This document shows, one piece after another, positions 26,717 to 36,628 of a stretch of 64,000 nt of DNA. The position numbers and the translations under genes were made by a program. This stretch comes from an uncultured Bacteroidales bacterium (GTDB taxonomy: Bacteria > Bacteroidota > Bacteroidia > Bacteroidales > UBA932). The notes below the pieces were generated by a model. That model did not search any database. It saw only the letters and a program-made list of their open reading frames with translations, and was not told the DNA's origin. Position 1 is the stretch's first letter. Each line of letters starts with the position of its first letter. Location of the stretch: positions 1 through 64,000 of the forward strand of contig CALVCB010000002.1 of the NCBI GenBank assembly GCA_944325965.1. The letters are read 5' to 3'.

Positions 26717-28471
26717 ATGTATGAACAAATAAAACATGCCATGAGAAAAGCGAATTATGACAAATACCCTGCTACCCGCATCAGCGGTAACATATGCCAG
26801 GGATGGGATAATATCATTGCCGGGATTAAGGCCGCTCTCGGGGACGCGAAATGTCTGGCTGTGGAGCTGTATACCGGGGTCTATGAGGATGAGGTGATAA
26901 AGGCGTTCTCTGACGGGTTCGCGACAGAGGTGGTGAACACCAGGGACCTGATGAAGCCGGAGCCGGAAATCGTCGCCATGACAGAGCGCTTCATGACCGG
27001 TGATGTGCTTTTCGGCTATGTCACGGCTTTGAGGCTGGCGGACTATTTCGACCCTGACAGGCTCGGCAGGGCGAAGGAGGCCGTGCTTTCTGCACCGGGC
27101 CTTTCCGTTGTTGTCGGGACAGGGGCCTCCCTGGTGGTGCCGCAGGACGCGATGGTCGTGTATGTGGATATGGCACGCTGGGAGATACAGCAGCGCTTCC
27201 GCCGCCACGAGGTCAAGGCCCTCGGCGTGGACAACCGCAGCGACGCCGTGTCGGTGCAGTACAAGCGCGGATATTTCAACGACTGGCGCATCTGCGACAT
27301 CCACAAGGATTCGCTTTTCCAGCGTGTGGCGTTCTGGATCGACACGCACATTGCCGGCAGTCCGAAGATGATAGACAGGGATACATTCTTTAAAGGTATA
27401 GACGCTACCGTGAAGACACCGTTCAGGGTGGTTCCTTTCTTTGACCCTGCCCCGTGGGGAGGCCAGTGGATGAAGGAAGTGTGCGACCTGGACCGCAGCC
27501 AGGCGAACTTCGGGTGGTGCTTCGACTGTGTGCCGGAGGAGAACAGCCTCTATTTCGAGGTGGACGGCGTGCGTTTTGAGCTTCCGTCCGTTGACCTGGT
27601 GCTGCTCAGGAGCAAGGAGCTTCTCGGAGAGCCTGTCGAGGCGCGTTTCGGTAAGGATTTCCCTATCCGCTTCGACTTCCTCGACACTATGGGCGGCGGG
27701 AACCTCAGCCTGCAGGTGCATCCTACCACACAGTTCATAAGGGAGAGTTTCGGTATGCCTTACACCCAGGACGAGAGCTACTACCTGATGGATGCCGGAG
27801 AAGGCGCGCATGTATATATAGGACTCAAGACAGGGATAAACCCTGATGACATGATAGAGGACCTCAGGAAGGCCCAGGCAGGGGAGATAGTCTTCGATGC
27901 CGAGAAATATGTGAACAATATACCGGCCAGGAAGCATGACCATTTCCTTATACCGGGAGGTACTGTCCACTGCTCCGGTGCCGAGAGCATGGTGCTCGAG
28001 ATCAGCTCCACCCCTAATCTCTTTACATTCAAGCTCTGGGACTGGCAGCGTCTCGGCCTTGACGGCAAACCGAGGCCGATCAATGTCGAAAGGGGCAGCC
28101 ATGTGATAAACTGGGCCAGGAACACTGAATATGTTGAGGCCAATCTCCACAACCATTTCTCCGAAGTCGCTTCCGGAGAAGGCTGGAGGGAAGAGCGCAC
28201 CGGCCTGCATCCTAACGAGTTCATCGAGACCAGGAGGCACACTTTCACCTCTAAAGTCCATCACAATACAGGAGGCAGCGTGAACGTCCTCAACCTCGTG
28301 GACGGTGAGGAGGCGGTGGTCGAGAGCCCGACCGGAGCATTCGCCCCGTTTGTTGTCCACTATGCTGAGACATTCATCATTCCAGCTTCGGTAGGGGATT
28401 ATACGATAAGGCCTTACGGCCTGTCCGACGGGAAAGAGTGCATGACCGTAAAGGCCTATGTGAGGTTCTGA
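26717..28471 (+). CDS. Class I mannose-6-phosphate isomerase with large N-terminal domain
   Basis: 584-residue enzyme interconverting mannose-6-P and fructose-6-P. The cupin-type isomerase core occupies the C-terminal 60 percent, with metal/substrate segments GGNLSLQVHPT, AHVYIGLKTG and IPGGTVHCSG. The first 230 residues or so are extra compared with ordinary class I enzymes. They resemble a kinase-like alpha/beta fold without a P-loop (segments VVVGTGASLV and VDMARWEIQQRFR); their role is unknown. First gene of the operon isomerase, ROK kinase, GH92, permease. The ATG is 12 bp after the -7 box. Confidence 0.85.
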   Translation: MYEQIKHAMRKANYDKYPATRISGNICQGWDNIIAGIKAALGDAKCLAVELYTGVYEDEVIKAFSDGFATEVVNTRDLMKPEPEIVAMTERFMTGDVLFGYVTALRLADYFDPDRLGRAKEAVLSAPGLSVVVGTGASLVVPQDAMVVYVDMARWEIQQRFRRHEVKALGVDNRSDAVSVQYKRGYFNDWRICDIHKDSLFQRVAFWIDTHIAGSPKMIDRDTFFKGIDATVKTPFRVVPFFDPAPWGGQWMKEVCDLDRSQANFGWCFDCVPEENSLYFEVDGVRFELPSVDLVLLRSKELLGEPVEARFGKDFPIRFDFLDTMGGGNLSLQVHPTTQFIRESFGMPYTQDESYYLMDAGEGAHVYIGLKTGINPDDMIEDLRKAQAGEIVFDAEKYVNNIPARKHDHFLIPGGTVHCSGAESMVLEISSTPNLFTFKLWDWQRLGLDGKPRPINVERGSHVINWARNTEYVEANLHNHFSEVASGEGWREERTGLHPNEFIETRRHTFTSKVHHNTGGSVNVLNLVDGEEAVVESPTGAFAPFVVHYAETFIIPASVGDYTIRPYGLSDGKECMTVKAYVRF

Positions 28472-28515
28472 GGACTGTCCGTTTCCGTTTTGTAAACCAT
28501 TAATAACACTATTTT

Positions 28516-29640
28516 ATGTACAAGAATGATAAAAGGGTCGTCATGACGCTCGATGCTGGCGGGACAAACTTCGTCTTCTCCGCCATGCAGGGCGGCCGCG
28601 TGATAGTGCCGCCGATGTCGGAAAAGGCAGTGTCTGACGATCTTGAAGGATGTCTTGGAGTCCTCGTGGACGGTTTCAGGAAAATATATGCTTCGCTACC
28701 GGCAGCCCCGGACGCCATCAGTTTCGCGTTTCCGGGCCCTGCGGACTACAGGCACGGCGTGATAGGCCATCTGCCTAATTTTCCGGCCTTTGCAGGCGGG
28801 GGCGTCCCTCTCGGGCCGTACCTTGAAGATGTATTCAACCTTCCGGTTTTCATAAACAATGACGGCAACCTCTTCGCCTACGGCGAGGCCCTTTGCGGCA
28901 AACTGCCTGAAATCAACAGTATGCTTGCCCTCAGGGGCAGTTCGAGGGTATACCGTAACCTCATCGGCATCACTCTCGGTACAGGCTTCGGTGCCGGTGT
29001 CGTGGTCAACGGTGTCCTCCTTGATGGGGACAATGGCTGCGGCGGCGATGTGTGGTGCATGCAGAACAGTATCTACCCTGAGAGGATAGCCGAGGAAAGT
29101 GTAAGTATCCGTGCCGTGAAGCGCGTCTATGGAGAGCTGAGCGGCACGGATGCCTCGTCTCTTACGCCGAAGGACATCTATGACATAGCCGAAGGCACTG
29201 TGCCGGGGGACAGGAAGGCCGCCGTGGAGAGTTTCTCCGAATTCGGCCGTGCTGCTGGCAACGCCATAGTCCATGCCCTCGATATCGTGGACGGGCTTGT
29301 CGTTGTCGGTGGCGGTGTGTCCGGTGCAAGCAAGTACATATTCCCTGGGATACTCGGGGAGATGCGCAGGAGCCTCACCACATTCGCCGGGGCTTCTTTC
29401 CCGTGCCTGCAGGCCCAGGTGTACGACCTGACCTGTGCGGACGGACTCGAGGCTTTCCTGAAGGACGAGACCCCTATGGTCGAAGTGCCGGGCTCCGGCA
29501 GGAAGGTCCCTTATGCTGAAGAGAAGAAGACGGGCATCGCCCTGTCGGCAGTAGGGGCAAACGAGGCTATCGCCCTCGGTGCCTATGCCTTCGCCCTTTC
29601 CCGTCTTGATCTGCAATCTCAGCCCAGAACTGAAATTTAA
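28516..29640 (+). CDS. ROK-family sugar kinase
   Basis: 374-residue kinase with the ATP loop LDAGGTNFVFS, the catalytic segment FINNDGNLFAYGEA and the second phosphate loop GTGFGAGVV. The usual ROK zinc motif is not recognisable; at that place the sequence reads GCGGDVWCMQ. In this operon it most likely phosphorylates mannose to mannose-6-P, feeding the isomerase encoded upstream (context inference). Glucose is an alternative substrate. Confidence 0.88.
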   Translation: MYKNDKRVVMTLDAGGTNFVFSAMQGGRVIVPPMSEKAVSDDLEGCLGVLVDGFRKIYASLPAAPDAISFAFPGPADYRHGVIGHLPNFPAFAGGGVPLGPYLEDVFNLPVFINNDGNLFAYGEALCGKLPEINSMLALRGSSRVYRNLIGITLGTGFGAGVVVNGVLLDGDNGCGGDVWCMQNSIYPERIAEESVSIRAVKRVYGELSGTDASSLTPKDIYDIAEGTVPGDRKAAVESFSEFGRAAGNAIVHALDIVDGLVVVGGGVSGASKYIFPGILGEMRRSLTTFAGASFPCLQAQVYDLTCADGLEAFLKDETPMVEVPGSGRKVPYAEEKKTGIALSAVGANEAIALGAYAFALSRLDLQSQPRTEI

Positions 29641-29669
29641 TTCATTGGATTGGCATTAAAGTGTTAAAA

Positions 29670-32036
29670 ATGAAATTATACAGAATTTTGATCGCTGCGG
29701 CCGCATTGTACGGCTGCAGCAGCGGAGCCGGTACACCGGACCTTGTGCAGTATGTGGATCCTAATATCGGGACGGTCCACAGCAGGTGGTTTTTCTACAC
29801 TCCGGCCGCAGAGCCTTTCGGGCTTGCGAAGCTCGGTGCATCGACCAACGGCACTTACGGCAATGAACAGGGCTGGGAGGCTGTCGGATATGATGATACC
29901 CATACCTCCATCGACGGCTTCCCGTGCCTTCACGAGTTCCAGGTGGGTGGTATTTCCCTCATGCCGGTGACCGGTGAGGTCAAGACCGTGCCGGGGACCC
30001 TCGAGGACCCGGACAGCGGTTTCCGTTCCCGGTTCGACAGAAAGGACGAGTGCGCAAGGCCGGGCTATTATTCAGTGCTCCTGAAGGACTATGGAGTAAA
30101 GGTGGAGCTCACCGCTACCGCCAGGACAGGGTTCCAGCGCTATACCTTCCCTGCATCTGAAAGCTCGCATATCCTTTTCAATATCGGCAACCGCCAGGGT
30201 GAAAGCGGCAATGTCAAGGATGCGCATATAAAGTATCATGACGGAAATGTGATTGAAGGCTATGTAGTTACAGAGCCGGAATACATCAAGAGGTACCAGG
30301 CCGGGGCTACTCTGCCGATGTATTTCTATGCCATAGTGGACCGCGCTCCGGAGTCCGTGGATGTCTTCCATCAGGGCGGCACTCCTTCAAGGTCTGATGA
30401 GATTTCAGGGCCGGGGGCCATCATGTCCCTCAACTACACCACTTCCGCGGACGATGTGGTGAATGTGAAGATCGGCCTTTCCTATACTTCTGTCGAAAAC
30501 GCAAAACTGAATCTGGAGACGGAGGCCGCAACGGCAGGTTTCGACGATGTGCTGAAGGCCACTACCGCCAAATGGAACGAGGCCCTCGGGCGCATAATGG
30601 TCTACGGCGGCACGGATGACAGCCGGATCAAGTTCTATACGGGCCTGTACCACGCTCTTCTGGGCCGGGGCCTGGCCAGCGATGTGAACGGTGCCTATCC
30701 GCGCAATGACGGGACTGTCGGACAGATTCCTCTTGGCAATGACGGCAGGCCGGTGCACAACCACTACAATACCGATGCTGTCTGGGGCGCCTACTGGAAT
30801 CTTGAGACCCTCTGGGCCCTTGCCTATCCTGAGTACTACAATGATTTCGTGAACAGCCAGATGCTCGTATACAACGAGACCGGCTGGCTCGGCGACGGCA
30901 TAGCGAACAGCAAATATGTCTCCGGTGTAGGCACCAACATGACGAGCATAGCCTTTGCCGGTGCATACCAGAGCGGCATCAGGGACTACGATGTCGAGAA
31001 GGCCTACCAGGCCGCGCTGAAGAACGAGCTGGGCTGGGAAGGCAGGCTCGATGGTGCCGGCAAGCTCGATGTGAAGCAGTTTGTCGACAGGGGATGGGTG
31101 CCTTATATCTCCGGGGACAATTTCGCCATGCCGGAAGACGGCTCGCAGTTCTCCGTGTCCCACACCCTCGAATACAGCTACAGCGCCTATGCCGTAGCCC
31201 AGTGGGCCAAGGCACTGGGCCATACGAAGGATTACGAGAAGCTGATGGAGCTTTCGAGAGGCTGGGAGAAGCTGTTTGACGAGAGCACCGGCTTCGTCAG
31301 GCCGAGGGTGCCGGACGGCAGCTTCATCGACAATTTCAACCCTTACGAGCCGTGGCGCGGATTCCAGGAGGGCAATGCGGTGCAGTATACCTTCTTCGTG
31401 CCTCAGGACCCTTACGGCCTGATAGAGAAGGTCGGCCGGGAGGAGTTCAACAGCAGGCTTGACTCCATATTCACCGAGGCCCGCAAGTCCATCTTCGGCG
31501 GCGGCAAGGTGGCATACGCGTTCTCCGGACTGCAGAGCCCGTACAACCATGGCAACCAGCCTAACCTCCATATCTCCTGGCTGTTCAACTATTCCGGCAA
31601 ACCGTGGCTTACCCAGAAATGGGTAAGGCTTATATGCGACGAGTTCTATGGCACCGACGGTATGCACGGCTACGGCTACGGGCAGGACGAGGACCAGGGC
31701 CAGCTCGGTGCATGGTACGTGCTCGCCGGCATGGGGCTTTTCGATGTCCAGGGCGGTGCCACTACCGATCCTACTTTCCAGATAGGAAGCCCTCTGTTCG
31801 ACAGGATAGAAATCTCCCTCAGCCCTATGAACGCGAAAGGGAAACGCTTTGTTATCGAGACCGAGGGCAATGCCGGGGATGCATACTATATCCAGTCAGC
31901 CAAGTTCAACGGCCGTGAGATCAACCGCAACTGGCTTTACAGGAGTGAGGTGTACAAAGGCGGCACTCTGAAACTGGAGATGGGTACGGCACCAGCCGAG
32001 GGCTGGGGTACCGAAATGCCTCCTTATTCCAAATAA
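29670..32036 (+). CDS. GH92 alpha-mannosidase lipoprotein
   Basis: 788-residue exo-alpha-mannosidase of glycoside hydrolase family 92, calcium-dependent enzymes that trim mannose from N-glycans. A lipoprotein signal (lipobox ALYGC, Cys at residue 16) anchors it to an envelope membrane. Family motifs include the N-terminal VDPNIGT, NYSGKPWLTQ and the catalytic region GYGQDEDQGQLGAWYVLAG near residue 670. Most GH92 enzymes cut alpha-1,2 linkages, but specificity cannot be read here. A GTG at 29661 is in frame; the ATG at 29670 gives the standard signal MKLYRILIAA and is preferred. Confidence 0.94.
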   Translation: MKLYRILIAAAALYGCSSGAGTPDLVQYVDPNIGTVHSRWFFYTPAAEPFGLAKLGASTNGTYGNEQGWEAVGYDDTHTSIDGFPCLHEFQVGGISLMPVTGEVKTVPGTLEDPDSGFRSRFDRKDECARPGYYSVLLKDYGVKVELTATARTGFQRYTFPASESSHILFNIGNRQGESGNVKDAHIKYHDGNVIEGYVVTEPEYIKRYQAGATLPMYFYAIVDRAPESVDVFHQGGTPSRSDEISGPGAIMSLNYTTSADDVVNVKIGLSYTSVENAKLNLETEAATAGFDDVLKATTAKWNEALGRIMVYGGTDDSRIKFYTGLYHALLGRGLASDVNGAYPRNDGTVGQIPLGNDGRPVHNHYNTDAVWGAYWNLETLWALAYPEYYNDFVNSQMLVYNETGWLGDGIANSKYVSGVGTNMTSIAFAGAYQSGIRDYDVEKAYQAALKNELGWEGRLDGAGKLDVKQFVDRGWVPYISGDNFAMPEDGSQFSVSHTLEYSYSAYAVAQWAKALGHTKDYEKLMELSRGWEKLFDESTGFVRPRVPDGSFIDNFNPYEPWRGFQEGNAVQYTFFVPQDPYGLIEKVGREEFNSRLDSIFTEARKSIFGGGKVAYAFSGLQSPYNHGNQPNLHISWLFNYSGKPWLTQKWVRLICDEFYGTDGMHGYGYGQDEDQGQLGAWYVLAGMGLFDVQGGATTDPTFQIGSPLFDRIEISLSPMNAKGKRFVIETEGNAGDAYYIQSAKFNGREINRNWLYRSEVYKGGTLKLEMGTAPAEGWGTEMPPYSK

Positions 32037-32048
32037 AAAGGACGGGCC

Positions 32049-33215
32049 ATGGCTGACAGGAAATTCTCTCCGGCAATTCTGCCGGTCCTTTTCGGTTTTT
32101 TCATAATGGGTTTCTGCGACATAGTCGGCATTACCTCCGACTATGTCCAGAAGACATTCGCCTGGTCTGACTCCATGACAGGCTTTGTCCCATCACTGGT
32201 GTTCATCTGGTTCCTGTTCCTGGGGATTCCTGTAGGCAACTGCATGAACAGGTGGGGAAGGAAGAATACCGTGCTTCTGAGCCTGGGCATCACCATTGTG
32301 GGCATGTTCCTGCCCATGATTGTCTATAACAGCGTCACCTGCATGCTCGCTTATGTCATGCTCGGTATCGGCAATGCGATTCTCCAGGTGTCCCTTAACC
32401 CGCTACTGAGCAATGTGGTCACCGACTCCAGGCTGCTTACCAGCAGCCTTACTGTCGGCCAGGTGGTGAAGGCGCTCTCGTCGCTCGCGGGGCCTGAGAT
32501 CGTGATGCTCGCCATCGGCTGGTTCGGTGATGACAGGTGGTACTGGTGCTTCCCTATACTCGGGATGATGACCCTGGTTTCGGCTCTGTGGCTCGGTTTC
32601 ACACCTATAAGGCATGAGCCTGTCCAGACGCAGCGCCAGTCCGTATCCGACACTTTCGCCCTGCTGAAAGACAGGAAGATACTCCTGCTTTTCCTGGGGA
32701 TATTCTTCGTTGTGGGAGTGGATGTCGGTGTGAACTATATCAGCTCCAAGCTGATGGCCGGCAGGTTCGCGTGGACCGCACAGCAGGTCAAATTCGCCCC
32801 TCAGGTATATTTCCTCTGCCGTACGGCAGGAGCCCTGCTCGGGGCCTTTCTCCTCACGAAGATTGCTGCGTCAAGGTATTTCAGGGTGAATATCCTGGCC
32901 TGTGCGGCCTCCATGCTGGTGCTCCTCTTTGTGCCGGACGATACCGTGGCGATAGTGGCGATAGGGTGTGTGGGCTTTTTCGCCTCGTCTGTATTCTCCA
33001 TTATCTATTCTTTCGCCCTGCAGGAAAAACCGGAGAAGGCGAACGACATCTCGGGCATGATGATAACCGCTGTTGCGGGCGGTGCCGTCATCCCGCCGCT
33101 CATGGGATTCGCTATAGGGAAAACGGGGATTACAGGAGGGCTTGTCGTCATTCTCCTTTGCGTGGTCTACCTTGCTTTCCTGTCTTTCAACCTGAAAGAA
33201 GCCAGGGAGGCATAG
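32049..33215 (+). CDS. MFS permease, probable mannose/hexose importer
   Basis: 388-residue inner-membrane carrier with 11-12 predicted helices. The inter-helix loop NRWGRKNTVLLS has the major facilitator pattern. It resembles the FucP-like sugar:proton symporters of Bacteroidetes. As the last gene of the mannose operon, 12 bp after GH92 and followed by a terminator, it probably imports the mannose that GH92 releases. Confidence 0.85.
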   Translation: MADRKFSPAILPVLFGFFIMGFCDIVGITSDYVQKTFAWSDSMTGFVPSLVFIWFLFLGIPVGNCMNRWGRKNTVLLSLGITIVGMFLPMIVYNSVTCMLAYVMLGIGNAILQVSLNPLLSNVVTDSRLLTSSLTVGQVVKALSSLAGPEIVMLAIGWFGDDRWYWCFPILGMMTLVSALWLGFTPIRHEPVQTQRQSVSDTFALLKDRKILLLFLGIFFVVGVDVGVNYISSKLMAGRFAWTAQQVKFAPQVYFLCRTAGALLGAFLLTKIAASRYFRVNILACAASMLVLLFVPDDTVAIVAIGCVGFFASSVFSIIYSFALQEKPEKANDISGMMITAVAGGAVIPPLMGFAIGKTGITGGLVVILLCVVYLAFLSFNLKEAREA

Positions 33216-33246
33216 TGCCTCAAGGCATATTCATATAGTTTTTTCC

Positions 33247-33294
33247 GTTCCGGAGGAATTGCGCTTCAGTAATGCATTCCTCCGGAACTTTTTT
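33247..33294 (+). terminator. Terminator of mannose operon
   Basis: Perfect 13-bp stem GTTCCGGAGGAAT / ATTCCTCCGGAAC (33247-33259 and 33276-33288) followed by TTTTTT. Confidence 0.92.
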
Positions 33295-33314
33295 ATGTCT
33301 TGAGAGGAAATTAT

Positions 33315-33322
33315 TATCTTTG
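33315..33322 (+). promoter_or_regulatory. -7 box for DUF4290-ftsK-lolA
   Basis: TATCTTTG, with the weak -33 sequence TTTA 19 bp upstream. Transcription would start about 25 nt before the ATG. Confidence 0.55.
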
Positions 33323-33354
33323 CAGGTTGCAGGTATTGAAAAGGAAATAAAATT

Positions 33355-34023
33355 ATGGATAAGGAAATGGAGAATGTAGGATTGGACTACAACACTCAGC
33401 GCGAGAAGCTCCGCATGCCGGAGTACGGACGTAATGTACAGAAGATGATAGAGTATGTGAAGTCTCTGCCCGACAGGGAAAAAAGGGACGAGCAGGCGCG
33501 GGCCGTGATCAAGGTAATGGAGACGCTCAACCTCCAGGTCCACCAGCAGGAGAACTGGGAGCAGAAGCTCTGGGACCATCTCCATGCTATATCGGGGTAC
33601 GATATTGATGTCGACTCCCCTTATCCTGCACCTGCCCCTGACCAGCTTTCGGCCAGGCCGGTGATGGTCCCTGTAAAGAGGAAGCCTCTGAAGGCCACGC
33701 ATTACGGCCGCAATATCGAGAGTATCATAGACCTTATTGCCGACCAGCCGGACGGGGACACCAAGACGGCGATGATACGTTCACTTGCCATCTACATGAG
33801 GCAGCAGTACCTGATATGGAACAAGGACAGCGTATCGGACGAGACCATCTTCCAGGACATTGAGAAGCTTTCGGACTACAGGATAAAGGTGCCGGAGGGG
33901 ATCCAGCTCACAAGGATCTCGTCCAATGCCGTATTCTCCAAACCGAGCCTCAACCCTGTGAAATCCAATAATTCCAACTTGCGCCAGAAGAATGGCGGCA
34001 TGCGTCCGCGTATCCGCAAATAA
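33355..34023 (+). CDS. DUF4290 family protein
   Basis: 222-residue cytoplasmic protein of a Bacteroidetes-restricted family of unknown function. The typical features are the MPEYGRNVQKMI start, a repeat of that pattern as THYGRNIESII near residue 118, and a helix-rich body. The tail is basic and Asn-rich. It lies 22 bp before ftsK, a conserved pairing in my experience of the phylum, but its role in division or chromosome segregation is not established. Confidence 0.8.
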   Translation: MDKEMENVGLDYNTQREKLRMPEYGRNVQKMIEYVKSLPDREKRDEQARAVIKVMETLNLQVHQQENWEQKLWDHLHAISGYDIDVDSPYPAPAPDQLSARPVMVPVKRKPLKATHYGRNIESIIDLIADQPDGDTKTAMIRSLAIYMRQQYLIWNKDSVSDETIFQDIEKLSDYRIKVPEGIQLTRISSNAVFSKPSLNPVKSNNSNLRQKNGGMRPRIRK

Positions 34024-34045
34024 TATCTGAAGGGAGAGTCTGCCG

Positions 34046-36625
34046 ATGCAAAGAAAGACACAGGACAAGTCCGCCAGGGCGGCCAGGCCACGGAAACCGG
34101 AAAAGGAGAAACAGTCTTCCGGGCGTTTTTCCGTCCTCGGGAGGTGGCGCCAGCTGCCGGAGGAGAAGCGTATCCGGATCATGAAGGTGACAGGCCTGCT
34201 GGTCGGGGTTCTGGCTGTATTCACTTTCGTTTCGGTGACTTCGTATCTTTTTACATGGAAGGCCGACCAGAGCCTGATGTCGGAGCCTGACATGCTCGGG
34301 CAGGATGTCCCTGCCCATAATATGGGAGGAAAGCTCGGTTATAGATGGGGGCATTTCCTTGTCGGGAGGTGTTTCGGCCTGGGAAGCTATGCACTTGTGG
34401 TCCTGCTTGCTGATGTGTTCGTGAGACTTTTTTTCAGGAACCGGAGCATCGGTGTGCTGAAGTCATTGACATTGACGCTTTCCGGAGCCATGCTCGTATC
34501 CGTGATACTTTCCTTCATTTCTTCACTGGCCGGTCCGGATACAGTCTTCGGCGGGGGGCTCGGCGGGGACTGCGGGGCTGCCATATCCGCTTTTTTCGTG
34601 AACATGGTCGGGAAGATTGTCACATTCATCCTGCTGGCCGTGTTCGCTGTACTGTGGCTGCTGTATGCAAGCGGCAGGTTTTCAAGATGGCTTGTGGCTG
34701 TAGGAGCCGGCGGGTCAGGTGGCGGGGAGCCTGTGGAGAATGAGCCGGATGGGACGGAGGCGGAAGACACGCCTGTGGATCCGGTCCCGTCCGCTGCAGA
34801 ACGTTACGGTGCGGATGCCCCGGACAATACGGATACAGACCCGGAGCTTCCTGGGCCGGATGATGATTTTGATGATGACACTCCATTTGCAGTGGACAGT
34901 GAACTTGCTGTAACCCGGTCCGTCCCGTCGGGAGCGTCCCGTATATACCAGGAAGTCCCTGTTTCCATAGAGAAATCCCCTGCGGTCCGGAAAGAGGTGG
35001 AGCAGGAAGAAGGCCTGGAGGTTATCCAGGGACCTGAATTTTCCGAAGTCACGGAGGAGCTTCCCCGAATTGACACAAGGGAGGGCCTCGAGAACTACAG
35101 TTTCCCTTCCCTGGATCTTCTGGAGGACTATAAGGAGGGACGCTATGAGGTAGCCCCTGAGGAACTCGAACGCAACAACAACAAGATACGCGCTACCCTC
35201 CTGAACTACAAGATACAGGTCGAGAAGGTCTCCGCCTGCGTAGGCCCGACTGTCACTCTTTATAAGGTGATACCTGCCCCTGGCGTAAAGGTGTCAGCGA
35301 TAAAGAATCTGGAGGAGGATATAGCCATAGCATTGAGGATCAAGGGTGTGCGTGTAGTCATCCTTACTGATGCCGTGGGTATAGAGGTGGCCAATGACAG
35401 GCCGTCTATCGTTCCTCTGAAGGCCATGCTCAATGACGAGGCTTTCCGCAGCAGCAAGGCTGAGCTCCCGATTGCCCTCGGGTATACCATCATGCAGAAA
35501 GTCAAGGTATTCGACCTTGCAGACGCCCCTCATCTTCTTGTCGCCGGAGCCACAAAGCAGGGCAAGTCCGTTGGCCTAAATGTCATCATCACCTCCCTGC
35601 TTTACGCCAAGCACCCGTCCGAGCTGAAGTTCGTTTTCATAGACCCGAAGATGGTGGAGTTCTCGGCGTATGCAAGGCTGCTCAAGCATTATCTTGCTGT
35701 CATGCCTACGGCCGCGAGCGAGAGCGACGAGCAGGAGAACGCCATAGTCAAGCATCCGAAGCAGGCAGACGAGATACTTCGTTCGCTCTGCCTTGAGATG
35801 GACGAAAGGTACCAGCTGCTGAGCAAGTCCGGCGTCAACAATATCAAGCTCTACAACGAGAAATACACCAGCCGGCATCTGCTGCCTGCTGACGGCCACC
35901 ATTTCCTCCCTTATATCGTGGTGGTAATCGACGAATACGCAGATCTCATCATGTCAGGCGGTATGGGGGCGGAGTCGAGGACGCAGGCCAGGAGCATAAC
36001 TTCCTCTATCATACGTCTGGCCCAGAAGGGCCGCGCGGCGGGTATCCATGTGATAATAGCCACGCAGCGTCCTTCCGTGGATGTGATCACGGGACTGATC
36101 AAGACCAACTTCCCGACCCGCATAGCCTTCCGCGTGGTCACCCGCGTGGATTCCGCCACCATCCTTGACAAGCCGGGTGCGGAGAAGCTCATCGGCAAGG
36201 GAGATATGCTCTATTATGCCGGTGTGGACATGGAGAGGGTGCAGTGCGCCCTTATAAACATGGACGAGATCAACCGTGTCACGAAGTTCATCGGCAGCCA
36301 GACTGGCTTCCACGCATGCTGCAATACTCCTTATTATCTGCCGGAGCTGCAGAGCGAGTCAGGAGATTCCGGCGCAGCCGAAGTCGACATGCAGAACCTC
36401 GATTCAATGTTCGAGGAGGCCGCCAAGATGGTGGTTACGTACCAGCAGGGCTCCACGTCCACGCTGCAGAGGAAATTGGGTATGGGATATGCCCGTGCGG
36501 GCCGCGTGATGGACCAGCTTGAGGCTGCCGGCATAGTCGGGCCGCAGGAGGGTTCGAAACCGCGCCAGGTGCTTGTAAGCGACCTTGCGGAGCTCGATGA
36601 TATATTGAAGGCTTATATGAAGTAA
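34046..36625 (+). CDS. ftsK: DNA translocase FtsK
   Basis: 859-residue division-site DNA pump. Four or so N-terminal membrane helices (about 45-215) precede an acidic linker (about 225-330). Next is the motor: alpha domain from about 370, Walker A GATKQGKSVG (about 498), Walker B VVVIDEYADLI and the IATQRPSVDVITG segment. A C-terminal gamma winged helix (last 65 residues, LQRKLGMGYARAGRVMDQL) reads orienting sequences. The third residue of the Walker loop is Lys rather than the usual Gly, which leaves the GKS core intact. It is followed three bases later by lolA. Confidence 0.96.
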   Translation: MQRKTQDKSARAARPRKPEKEKQSSGRFSVLGRWRQLPEEKRIRIMKVTGLLVGVLAVFTFVSVTSYLFTWKADQSLMSEPDMLGQDVPAHNMGGKLGYRWGHFLVGRCFGLGSYALVVLLADVFVRLFFRNRSIGVLKSLTLTLSGAMLVSVILSFISSLAGPDTVFGGGLGGDCGAAISAFFVNMVGKIVTFILLAVFAVLWLLYASGRFSRWLVAVGAGGSGGGEPVENEPDGTEAEDTPVDPVPSAAERYGADAPDNTDTDPELPGPDDDFDDDTPFAVDSELAVTRSVPSGASRIYQEVPVSIEKSPAVRKEVEQEEGLEVIQGPEFSEVTEELPRIDTREGLENYSFPSLDLLEDYKEGRYEVAPEELERNNNKIRATLLNYKIQVEKVSACVGPTVTLYKVIPAPGVKVSAIKNLEEDIAIALRIKGVRVVILTDAVGIEVANDRPSIVPLKAMLNDEAFRSSKAELPIALGYTIMQKVKVFDLADAPHLLVAGATKQGKSVGLNVIITSLLYAKHPSELKFVFIDPKMVEFSAYARLLKHYLAVMPTAASESDEQENAIVKHPKQADEILRSLCLEMDERYQLLSKSGVNNIKLYNEKYTSRHLLPADGHHFLPYIVVVIDEYADLIMSGGMGAESRTQARSITSSIIRLAQKGRAAGIHVIIATQRPSVDVITGLIKTNFPTRIAFRVVTRVDSATILDKPGAEKLIGKGDMLYYAGVDMERVQCALINMDEINRVTKFIGSQTGFHACCNTPYYLPELQSESGDSGAAEVDMQNLDSMFEEAAKMVVTYQQGSTSTLQRKLGMGYARAGRVMDQLEAAGIVGPQEGSKPRQVLVSDLAELDDILKAYMK

Positions 36626-36628
36626 GAT

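Noticed and set aside
26675..28360. 561-residue minus-strand open frame across the isomerase gene
   Set aside because: Antisense shadow caused by GC-biased codons; composition is His/Glu/Leu-rich without domain, and the sense strand is a clear enzyme.
30405..31667. 420-residue minus-strand open frame inside the GH92 gene
   Set aside because: Antisense shadow of a well-supported glycoside hydrolase.
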